This document shows positions 1-7,385 of a stretch of 64,000 bases of DNA, one piece after another. Every line of letters begins with the position of its first letter. Within the stretch, counting starts at the first letter, position 1. Source of the DNA: Kordiimonadaceae bacterium (GTDB taxonomy: Bacteria; Pseudomonadota; Alphaproteobacteria; Sphingomonadales; Kordiimonadaceae); contig JAEPQB010000002.1 of NCBI GenBank assembly GCA_017640725.1, positions 248,001 to 312,000 on the forward strand, written 5' to 3'. Under the pieces are notes generated by a model. That model searched no databases and was not told the DNA's origin. It was given only the letters and a program-made list of their open reading frames with translations. The position numbers and the translations under genes are program-made.

Positions 1-390
1 TGCACTTAGTTCTTCAGGGCTGGCACCCTCAGGAAATACCGCTGAGTACAAGTCAAACATATCGGCGTAAGAGCTTTCAAAACCGCGATTAAAAAAGTCA
101 ATAAATTGAGGCGATTTTATCGAAACATGATTTGCAATCAGGTCAGCAGTGAGGTCGAAAGAATTGCCCAAACGTTTAACATCAACCCAAGAGCCCAACT
201 TTCGATCTACAACCGTGTGATCAATTGGATCATATCCTGCGTCAGCGCCATCGATTGGATAGAAGAAAGGAAGCAGATGCACTCCTCCAAAAAGCCCTTT
301 TAGTGGACCTAACAGAAGCGCTTCAAGTTCATCAATCCGACTGCCCCCCAGTCTATCCACATAAGTTACTAACTGAACTTTGTTCTTCAT
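1..390 (-). CDS. Sucrose phosphorylase family (GH13_18), N-terminal part, cut by window edge
   Basis: Reading leftwards from an ATG at 390 gives 130 residues with no stop before the window edge. The N-terminus (MKNKVQLVTYVDRLGG) and the segments GVHLLPFFYPIDGADAGYDP and ADLIANHVS match the start of GH13 subfamily 18 sucrose phosphorylases, which split sucrose with phosphate into glucose-1-phosphate and fructose. The ATG follows the dehydrogenase stop codon by 11 bases, and an AGGTG ribosome site overlaps that stop, so the two are probably translationally coupled. Related GH13_18 enzymes use glucosylglycerol or glucosylglycerate, so the substrate is not certain, but the fructokinase and sugar symporter nearby favour sucrose. 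The catalytic residues lie outside the window. Confidence 0.9.
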   Translation of the reverse strand, partial: MKNKVQLVTYVDRLGGSRIDELEALLLGPLKGLFGGVHLLPFFYPIDGADAGYDPIDHTVVDRKLGSWVDVKRLGNSFDLTADLIANHVSIKSPQFIDFFNRGFESSYADMFDLYSAVFPEGASPEELSA

Positions 391-401
391 TGGTGCAACA
401 C

Positions 402-1346
402 CTAGTTCGATGGCGTTGGTTGCAACACGATCTTAAAAACTTCTTTTTCGGCTTCAAAAATATCGGAAAAAGCCTGTTCAATGTTTGTAAGTGGATACAA
501 TGAAACCAATTTGTCGAGTTGCAGCTGCCCAGAAGACAATAGTTGCATCCCTTTTCTCATTGCAGAGAGCTTCTCATCGTCCCTACGAACGTGACCGTTG
601 AGGACATCAATTGCCTTAAAGTTCCAGCGTTTCATGTTAATCTGCCGCATTCCATCCAAGCTCTCATGGTATCCTACCAGCACCACTTTGCCGTGTTGCC
701 TAACCATGTCGGTAGCATCATCAATAACTGGTTGATTGCCTGCTGCTTCAATTACAACATCGAACTCTCCAATGTCAGGGTCTGGCATTTTGTAGTCACT
801 TGGAGCAAAGGCGGTCGAAGCACCCAGTTCCAGTGCCATTTCTCTGCGGTACGGCATGGGATCAAGAGCGACAATTTCGCCAGCTCCTGCTATTTTTGCA
901 AGTTGAAGACAAACGAGCCCCATGAAGCCGCAACCAAGAATGGCAACCTTGTCACCTGGGCAGATATGAATTCGATCAACTGCGTGAACACAGCATGCAA
1001 CTGGCTCGCCCAATGCCAGAAGCGGGTCTACATTGTCGGGCACTTTTACAAGTTCTTCGGCATTGGCCACAAAATAGTCTGCAAACCCCCCACCCAAAGA
1101 AGTCACTAAGTCACCCTCTGAAAACCCTGAAACGTCACCACCTATCGCAACCACTGTCCCGGTACCTTCGTGGCCCAAAAACAACTCTCCGTCAGTAACA
1201 GCTTCTTTGCGTACTTTGTAAGTATGCTGATCGCCTCCGCAGATACCACAGCCAAGCGTTTGAATCAGAAGCTGATTGTCCCCTATTTCCGGCTGACGCT
1301 CTTCTCTTAAGCTAAAGCCATCTTTGGTTAGGAAGGCTGCTAACAT
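402..1346 (-). CDS. Zinc-dependent alcohol/polyol dehydrogenase (MDR family)
   Basis: A medium-chain dehydrogenase of about 314 residues. GCGICGGDQH near the N-terminus and GHEGTGTV give the catalytic zinc Cys and the His-Glu pair, EPVACC probably supplies another ligand region, and GCGFMGLVCLQLA is the Rossmann nucleotide-binding loop. The four-Cys structural zinc lobe of classical enzymes is not visible. The frame is open further upstream to 1427, but the ATG at 1346 is preceded by GCGGAGAAAACG and fits the family N-terminus, so I start there. It lies between the TonB receptor and the sucrose phosphorylase on the same strand. Its substrate is unknown; a sugar, polyol or an aglycone released by the phosphorylase is possible. 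Confidence 0.85.
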   Translation of the reverse strand: MLAAFLTKDGFSLREERQPEIGDNQLLIQTLGCGICGGDQHTYKVRKEAVTDGELFLGHEGTGTVVAIGGDVSGFSEGDLVTSLGGGFADYFVANAEELVKVPDNVDPLLALGEPVACCVHAVDRIHICPGDKVAILGCGFMGLVCLQLAKIAGAGEIVALDPMPYRREMALELGASTAFAPSDYKMPDPDIGEFDVVIEAAGNQPVIDDATDMVRQHGKVVLVGYHESLDGMRQINMKRWNFKAIDVLNGHVRRDDEKLSAMRKGMQLLSSGQLQLDKLVSLYPLTNIEQAFSDIFEAEKEVFKIVLQPTPSN

Positions 1347-1382
1347 GGTCGTTTTCTCCGCGGGTATTTCGTCAAAAATGAA

Positions 1383-1411
1383 CCTACCCGGCGCACCGTG
1401 CGCCAGGTAGG
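1383..1411 (-). terminator. Intercistronic hairpin between TonB receptor and dehydrogenase
   Basis: CCTACC and GGCGCA pair with TGCGCC and GGTAGG around a three-base loop. The single mismatch between the two blocks on the plus strand becomes a U.G wobble in the minus-strand RNA, giving a 13-pair stem. It is followed in minus-strand sense by TTCATTTTT. It could be a partial terminator or an mRNA-stabilising stem that sets receptor mRNA above enzyme mRNA. Confidence 0.5.
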
Positions 1412-1454
1412 TGGGAAGTGTCACCATCGGGGAGCCCAGGGTGACAAGCCGTAG

Positions 1455-3911
1455 TTAAAAGTCGTAGCGGATTGAAGCTGCGATTGTACGTCCATTCAAT
1501 GTTTCCGCTAAGTTGGCGAACTGGCCATTTACTTGAAAAACACCACTTTCACTGAAACTGTTTACAAACGTGTTGAACAAGTTGTTCGCAGTAAGCGTAA
1601 TGGATACATGCTCAGTAACGCTGTAACTTGCAAAGGCATGGACCAGTATATATGCGTCCTGTCGGACTGTTTCGGTGTCACCGTGATAGAACCCACCACT
1701 ACCCACGAACGATGCACCAACTGAGAAATCAGCAGTTGTGTAGGCAGGGGTAACAGTGAATATGTAGTCCGCCTGCCGATTAGGCTGATTCCCAATAATG
1801 GCCGGATTGTCGGCTTCGATAATTTCAGCGTTCGTCCATGTGAAATTACCGTTCACTGTAAATTCACCTAGATCCAAGAAGGTCTCCAGTTCCAGTCCCC
1901 AAGCCTCATAAGTTTGTGTGAAAACCCGCTGTGCCGTAACTTCAGACTGAGTTTCCTCTGTCTCCGCATAGAAGCCGGTGGCAAAAATATCGAACTTGTC
2001 GCCATTGTATTTGATACCAATTTCGGCTTGTTTCACGTCATCGATACCTTCGAGCAAGCCACTGTTTGCAGCTTCTAAGCGGTTGTTGTCGATTGTACTG
2101 CCATCCCATAGACGGTCTGCGACAAGAACACCGCCTTTACTGTATCGCGCGAAAACCCCAACATCGTCACTTACGCGATAATTAGCCCCAATAGAAAATG
2201 AAGTTAAGCTGCGGCTGTAATCGGCATTAGTTGCAAGGTCTGTAAATCCTTCTTGGGAAATCGCTACGGTGTCGAGTGGGTCATCGGTGTCGCCATCGCC
2301 ATTTAGGTCTCTTGGGAAAACTCCTGTGCCAAAGAACTTGCCCGCCTTGGTAGCAAATCCAGTCACATCGATTTCATCCTGGCGGATACTTGCGTTCAAG
2401 CTCAAGTCTCCGAATTGCGCGCTTACATCGACATAGGGAGCTATTGTCTCGTAATTCAAGTCTAGGGAATACGCGAGAAACGCGTTTCCTGAAACTCCGC
2501 CCGGCCCAGAAACTACTTCTCCAGTATCTCCGTCGGTAATTGCAATGCCAGCAGCGTTGTCACCTACCGCTTCTGCAATATAGAACTCCCAGTTGTTCCA
2601 AGTTTGACGGATGTTTTGGGAAGAATAGTACAGCCCTCCAGTAAGCGTGATGTTCTCAAACTGTTTGGTCAGACGAAAGTCATTAACGGTCAAGCCAAGG
2701 TCGTCCATGTTGAAATCCAACTCAAGAATGCCAAGAGCAAGACCACTAAATGGTTGTCCTTCATTGGGGCCGTTTGCGTAAGAGAGAACCGGGTTAGCAC
2801 AACCACAGGCCCAGAAACCATCTGAGGCAATATTTCGAGCATCATCGAACAAAAGCGCGAGCGGAGCGTTGAAATCACCACGAACATCTGATGTGCGGAA
2901 TCGGTTGGTAAAAGTCCAACCATCGTCAAACTCAAAGGAAGCTTCAACTCCAATCGCGTCCACTTTCGCCGTGATATGGTCGGCTGTACGGCGGTCGATT
3001 GGGTTTCCGAGATGATCAAGTTTTGGCACGTTGATCCTGTTCACACTCGATACAGCCTGATCTCGACCATCAAAGCCAGGTATTGGTCTAAACTCGCCTC
3101 CGTTTGCGCTATCTGTGTAGGCAGGCGCCCTCGTATAGGTCGCTATATTGTCATCGAGTTTTTTATAGAACAACCTGACATATCCATTGTCGAAGTTTTT
3201 CGTAATGTTCGCTTTGATTTGTCCACCGCTATTGGCGTTGTAACCAACGTCTCGAGTACCCTCGCCTTCACGCCAGAAACCTCCGACGTGGAAGAAAAGG
3301 TCGTTGGCGATCTCTCCACCATAATCAAAGTCCAAGCGAAACTCGTCAAAGTTTACCCCCGTGCTGGCACCAATGGCGCCGCCCTCTTGCTCGCCAGTCT
3401 TACTGATATGGTTGATTATGCCGCCGGGTGCGTAGCTGGTAAGTGTCGATGCACTGCCACCTCGAATGCTTTCAATTCGCTGCAACGTAAAGTCGCCACG
3501 CACATAGTTAGGAACATTGCCTGCCACAATGTCACCAAACTGAAGCACCGGTAATCCGTCCTCCTGCACTTGCACGTATTTGTAGCCGCCTGTAGCTAGA
3601 GGGATACCACGGACCGATATACTACCGTTGCCCTCGCCAGTCGCTGGCTCGGATCGAATACCTGGCAAAGATCTATATATCTCACCAAGGGATCGCGGTG
3701 CTGTTTTGTATGAATTGCTGTAGTTTAAGGAGCTAACTGAAACGCTGGTGTCTAGTTTGGCCGTGCCGACAGCCACACCGGTAACAACGATTTCTTCCAA
3801 TCCCAGTCCTGTGTCATCGATGTCTTGCCCGTTATCCTGAGCCAAAGCTGAACAGCTTACCGCCATCATTGACAAAGTGCTTAAACAATATGTTTTGAAA
3901 TTCCTGCGCAC
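1455..3911 (-). CDS. TonB-dependent outer-membrane receptor, probable sugar importer
   Basis: An 818-residue precursor. A signal peptide ends near SALAQ, a TonB box (EEIVVTG) follows at about residues 40-46, then come a plug domain (PRSLGEIYRSLPGIRSE, SISVRGIPL, GGSASTLTSYAPGGIINHIS) and a long beta-barrel ending in the typical terminal strand IAASIRYDF. It imports a bulky substrate across the outer membrane using TonB energy. The start is a GTG at 3911 placed 5 bases after GGGAGG; an ATG 4 bases upstream is out of frame. Its neighbours (sucrose phosphorylase, SSS symporter, fructokinase) suggest sucrose or a sucrose-like glycoside. Specificity is inferred from context, not from the sequence. 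Confidence 0.93.
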   Translation of the reverse strand: MRRNFKTYCLSTLSMMAVSCSALAQDNGQDIDDTGLGLEEIVVTGVAVGTAKLDTSVSVSSLNYSNSYKTAPRSLGEIYRSLPGIRSEPATGEGNGSISVRGIPLATGGYKYVQVQEDGLPVLQFGDIVAGNVPNYVRGDFTLQRIESIRGGSASTLTSYAPGGIINHISKTGEQEGGAIGASTGVNFDEFRLDFDYGGEIANDLFFHVGGFWREGEGTRDVGYNANSGGQIKANITKNFDNGYVRLFYKKLDDNIATYTRAPAYTDSANGGEFRPIPGFDGRDQAVSSVNRINVPKLDHLGNPIDRRTADHITAKVDAIGVEASFEFDDGWTFTNRFRTSDVRGDFNAPLALLFDDARNIASDGFWACGCANPVLSYANGPNEGQPFSGLALGILELDFNMDDLGLTVNDFRLTKQFENITLTGGLYYSSQNIRQTWNNWEFYIAEAVGDNAAGIAITDGDTGEVVSGPGGVSGNAFLAYSLDLNYETIAPYVDVSAQFGDLSLNASIRQDEIDVTGFATKAGKFFGTGVFPRDLNGDGDTDDPLDTVAISQEGFTDLATNADYSRSLTSFSIGANYRVSDDVGVFARYSKGGVLVADRLWDGSTIDNNRLEAANSGLLEGIDDVKQAEIGIKYNGDKFDIFATGFYAETEETQSEVTAQRVFTQTYEAWGLELETFLDLGEFTVNGNFTWTNAEIIEADNPAIIGNQPNRQADYIFTVTPAYTTADFSVGASFVGSGGFYHGDTETVRQDAYILVHAFASYSVTEHVSITLTANNLFNTFVNSFSESGVFQVNGQFANLAETLNGRTIAASIRYDF

Positions 3912-4055
3912 GCATACCTCCCGTTACCATGCCTCCCAGCGGGCTTCTCCAGGTGGATATTTCAAGGGCTGCGACTTGCATCTACGGCAAAGAGCAACAG
4001 GCCGGATGAAACCACCTCCCGCAAAGACAAAAATACGTAACAGGGGGCCTCTTTC

Positions 4056-4093
4056 AACCGCATATTACGCAACAAGTTGCGTAATATGCGGTT
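4056..4093. promoter_or_regulatory. 38-bp perfect palindrome in divergent sugar promoter region
   Basis: The arm AACCGCATATTACGCAAC (4056-4073) is repeated in exact inverse at 4076-4093 with only AA between. The core half-site ACGCAAC recurs as two direct copies at 4214-4220 and 4223-4229 near the symporter promoter. This looks like the operator of a regulator not encoded in the window. The intergenic stretch 3912-4280 holds no other gene. Confidence 0.65.
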
Positions 4094-4192
4094 ACTCCCC
4101 ATAGAAGTGTAAATTATTTTTTACCTTATCTTATTGATTATATTATAGTTTTTACAGCACTTCATTTTGAGTTTCCCACCACAAGATAAATA

Positions 4193-4235
4193 TTGACATT
4201 ATTAATCGCATTAACGCAACATACGCAACTACGTT
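4193..4235 (+). promoter_or_regulatory. Probable promoter/operator of the symporter-fructokinase operon
   Basis: TTGACA at 4193-4198 is a consensus -35 box. The -10 is unclear because the space is filled by two ACGCAAC direct repeats (4214-4220, 4223-4229) that share the half-site of the large palindrome upstream. Binding there would overlap RNA polymerase, fitting repression. Confidence 0.45.
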
Positions 4236-4280
4236 ATCAGCTGACATTCTGATACGGCGTTCAACCTTGGGGAGAGAGAC

Positions 4281-5873
4281 ATGGGGGCCGCACAGTTTTC
4301 GTTAAGCAGCATCGATTTATTCATGCTGGGAGTTTACTTCGTTTTCATGATAGCTCTAGGGATATGGCTATCTAAAGGAAACAAAAGTTCGGAAGATTAT
4401 TTTCTCGCAAGTCGCTCGATGACATGGCCTGTAGTAGGCCTCTCTTTATTCGCCTCACAGATTTCGAGCACCTCTTTGGTGGGCTTGGCTGGCGCCGCAT
4501 ACGGCACAGGTATTTCAACTTACAATTATGAGTGGATGTCCGCCGCGCTGCTCGTGTTCTTTTCCCTATTCATCTTGCCATTCATTCTGAAGTCGCAAGT
4601 TTTTACCATGCCAGAATTTCTAGCCAAACGTTATGATAACAGAGCGCGCGTATATTTTTCAGTTATCACCTTGATTCTCAATATTGTAGTGGACACAGCC
4701 GGAAGCTTGTTCGCAGGCGCCCTTATCGTAAAACTGGTCTTTCCCCAGGTGGAAATATGGCAGACCGTAGTGGTTTTGGCATTAGCCGCAGGTCTTTATA
4801 CCATTGTGGGCGGCCTGAAAGCGGTGATGGTCACAGACGTAGTGCAAGCGATTGTTTTGATCATCGGCTCCATACTAATCGCAGTGTTTGCCATTAACGC
4901 CGCAGGTGGCCTTGCAGAAATCAACAATAGCATTGCGCCGGAAAAGCTTAGCCTTATTCAACCCATGGATGACCCAGCCGTTCCTTGGCTAGGTGTGCTA
5001 ACGGGCATACCCCTGCTTGGATTCTACTTTTGGTGCACCAACCAATTCATGGTTCAGAGAGTATTGAGTGCAAAAGACATTAATCATGGAAGGTGGGGCG
5101 CACTATTCGCCGGCGCACTCAAAATTCCAGTATTGTTCACAATGGTCCTTCCGGGTTCTGCGGCCCTTCTGTTGTATCCGGACCTTCCACAAGCTGACCT
5201 AGTTTACCCTACACTCATGTTCGACCTTTTGCCTGTAGGTGTACTAGGGCTTGTCTTAGCGGGATTTGTTGCGGCCTTAATGTCGCAAATTGACTCAACA
5301 CTAAATTCTGCATCTACTTTGGTGACTATGGACTTTGTCCACCGGCACAAACCAAATTTGACAGATGAAGAACTTCTGCGCACCGGCAAGCTGGCGACTT
5401 TCACATTTATGATGATTGCCGTTTTGTGGGCTCCACAAATTGAGCGCTTTAGTTCGTTGTTCCAGTATCTTCAGAATGTGCTCGCTTACGCAGTGCCACC
5501 CGTTGTTGCATTGTTTCTGTTTGGAATTTTTTGGCCAAGGGCAAATGCAAGAGGAGCAATCGTCACCATATGGGTAGGGATCAGCACTGCAGCACTCTTA
5601 TTTGTACTCAATGAATTGCCTGGCGAAGTGCTAAATCTGCATTTCTTGTACGTGGCACCAATTTTGTTTCTGGTTTGCTGTTTAACAATGATTGTCGCAA
5701 GCTTCTCGGCACCCGCACCAGCTAGGGAAAAAATTGATTCAATGATCTGGAGTAAAAGCTACTTTAAGGAAGAGACCACAGCCCTCATGTCAATGCCTTG
5801 GTGGCAAAATTACAGGTATCAATCACTTGCTATACTTGTGTGGTGTGGTGTTGTTGTCGCAGCGTACTGGTAA
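4281..5873 (+). CDS. Sodium:solute symporter (SSS/SGLT family), probable sugar transporter
   Basis: 530 residues with about 13-14 hydrophobic segments. The family signature is present: EDYFLASRSMTWPVVGLSLF near the N-terminus, SSTSLVGLAGAAYGTG after it, and SQIDSTLNSASTLVTMD in the Na+-site helix. It moves a solute into the cytoplasm with sodium. The ATG at 4281 follows GGGGAGAGAGAC. It is the first gene of a rightward pair with the fructokinase and is divergent from the TonB receptor, so the two transporters probably act in series on the same sugar. Confidence 0.92.
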   Translation: MGAAQFSLSSIDLFMLGVYFVFMIALGIWLSKGNKSSEDYFLASRSMTWPVVGLSLFASQISSTSLVGLAGAAYGTGISTYNYEWMSAALLVFFSLFILPFILKSQVFTMPEFLAKRYDNRARVYFSVITLILNIVVDTAGSLFAGALIVKLVFPQVEIWQTVVVLALAAGLYTIVGGLKAVMVTDVVQAIVLIIGSILIAVFAINAAGGLAEINNSIAPEKLSLIQPMDDPAVPWLGVLTGIPLLGFYFWCTNQFMVQRVLSAKDINHGRWGALFAGALKIPVLFTMVLPGSAALLLYPDLPQADLVYPTLMFDLLPVGVLGLVLAGFVAALMSQIDSTLNSASTLVTMDFVHRHKPNLTDEELLRTGKLATFTFMMIAVLWAPQIERFSSLFQYLQNVLAYAVPPVVALFLFGIFWPRANARGAIVTIWVGISTAALLFVLNELPGEVLNLHFLYVAPILFLVCCLTMIVASFSAPAPAREKIDSMIWSKSYFKEETTALMSMPWWQNYRYQSLAILVWCGVVVAAYW

Positions 5874-5889
5874 AATAAGGTCTCAATAG

Positions 5890-6750
5890 ATGCTTAAGAG
5901 GCACCGCTATGGCTGCATTGAAGCTGGGGGCACGAAATTTGTGCTTGGAGTGTTTGACGAAAACGGAAAGGTCATCGCTCGGACAGTCATCCCAACAACG
6001 CTACCACAAGAAACCCTGAATGCGGCGATGGAATGGTTTGACCTGCATGCCCCCTTTTGTGGGATTGGAATAGCAAGTTTTGGACCATGTGATATTGAGA
6101 AAGGCATTATTACAAACACACCGAAGCGAGGCTGGGAGAATACACCTATCGCTGACATTATTCGCCGTCGCTTTTTGTGCCCCGTCGGTTTTGACACCGA
6201 TGTCGGTGCCGCCGCGCAAGCCGAACTAATACATGGGGCCGGGACAGGCCATAGCTCGGTGGTTTACATAACAGTTGGTACTGGAATCGGTGGAGCTTAT
6301 TCAAATATCAATGAACAAACCAAAGCCCGAACCCGCCCAGAAATGGGCCACATATCTGTGACAAGACATCCGGAAGATACTGACTTCGACGGAATATGCC
6401 CATTTCATAAAGATTGCCTTGAGGGATTGGCTAGCGGGCCCGCCATAACAGAGCGCTGGGGGACAAGCCTAAGCAAAATGGAATATCCGGAAAAAGCGAT
6501 CAACGTTATTGGCTTCTATCTTGGCCAATTTTCCGTCACACTCGCTGCAACATTGGCCCCAAGTCGCATTATTTTTGGCGGTGGGGTTATGGGCACCAAA
6601 GAACTCATTGGCACGATCAGAGCATCTGCAAGCCAGATTAACAATGGATACCTGCCAACCGATTTTCATCAGACAATAGTCCGCCCGGGCACAGGAGCCG
6701 ACTCAGGTTTGATCGGTGCTTACCTTCTCGCAAAAGCTGCTGCACTGTGA
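5890..6750 (+). CDS. ROK-family fructokinase
   Basis: 286 residues. YGCIEAGGTKFVLGV is the N-terminal ATP-binding motif, TVGTGIGGA the phosphate-binding loop, and CPFHKDCLEGLASGPAI the zinc-bearing ROK signature of fructokinases (His and Cys ligands visible). It phosphorylates fructose to fructose-6-phosphate in the cytoplasm, which removes the second product of sucrose phosphorolysis. It begins 16 bases after the symporter stop codon, in the same operon. ROK glucokinases are an alternative, but the compact EAGGTKF/CLEG pattern fits bacterial fructokinases better. Confidence 0.88.
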   Translation: MLKRHRYGCIEAGGTKFVLGVFDENGKVIARTVIPTTLPQETLNAAMEWFDLHAPFCGIGIASFGPCDIEKGIITNTPKRGWENTPIADIIRRRFLCPVGFDTDVGAAAQAELIHGAGTGHSSVVYITVGTGIGGAYSNINEQTKARTRPEMGHISVTRHPEDTDFDGICPFHKDCLEGLASGPAITERWGTSLSKMEYPEKAINVIGFYLGQFSVTLAATLAPSRIIFGGGVMGTKELIGTIRASASQINNGYLPTDFHQTIVRPGTGADSGLIGAYLLAKAAAL

Positions 6751-6994
6751 ACTGGATCATGAAGTCCGCATCTTGCTCTGTGACAACAGGCAGCCGTCAA
6801 TTCAGGCGGCTAAAATAGCCCAAAACCATGCGTCGGCAAAAAAGCTCAACATAGACTTTTGCCAGAACAGCCGAATAGTGATGCCTTGAGTCAATCTCAA
6901 CGACACACGTTTTCGTCGAGAATACTGCAAATCCCGCAGAACTGTCCCACAAAACAAAAAGCCCCGCAATCGACCAATTGCGAGACCTTGAATT

Positions 6995-7071
6995 TGGTAG
7001 CCGAGGAGGGATTTGAACCCCCGACACATGGATTATGATTCCACTGCTCTAACCAACTGAGCTACTCGGCC
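6995..7071 (-). tRNA. tRNA-Met (anticodon CAT)
   Basis: Read on the minus strand the 77 bases fold as a complete tRNA. The acceptor GGCCGAG pairs with CTCGGCT (one G.U). The D arm contains AGCTCAGTTGGTTAGAGCA, the anticodon loop is ATCATAA, the T arm is GGGGGTTCAAATCCCTC, and CCA is encoded. The CAT anticodon could also belong to lysidine-modified tRNA-Ile2, but the body resembles alphaproteobacterial elongator tRNA-Met. The flanks 6751-6994 and 7185-7385 hold nothing else I can name. Confidence 0.95.
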
Positions 7072-7155
7072 CTACCAGATATGAACAAGGCTTTCGGCGC
7101 GTTTGCACTCTCTCGAGCGACTCAAAACTGGCGCACAGCCGCCAAAAGCTGGGCC

Positions 7156-7184
7156 GGTATATAAGAGGGCCGCGATGCCGTCAA
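7156..7184 (-). promoter_or_regulatory. Probable tRNA-Met promoter
   Basis: On the minus strand TTGACG (7184-7179) is followed after 17 bases by TATACC (7161-7156), about 85 bases before the tRNA 5' end. A -35/-10 pair in this orientation serves the tRNA. Confidence 0.45.
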
Positions 7185-7385
7185 GACGCTTTTTGACTCG
7201 GATGCACTTGTTTATCCACAACTTCCTGTTAAACGCCCGTAATTGTCTTGACGCCCCCATCCCTACCCCCCACATTGAATTGAACAAGTGGCGGTTCGTC
7301 ACCCGCCCTTGCAACGAGAAGAAGGCCGCCGATTGCAGGCTTTCCCGGGGTTCACCCCAAACGACACGGATTATTGGGAGGTTTC

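Noticed and set aside
6995-7071. tRNA-Ile2 (CAT read as lysidine-AU)
   Set aside because: The stems and arm sequences look like elongator tRNA-Met; a model-based classifier would settle this.
7374-7385. TTG start for the tricorn gene
   Set aside because: It overlaps the Shine-Dalgarno GGGAGG used by the ATG at 7386 and would add residues before the signal peptide.
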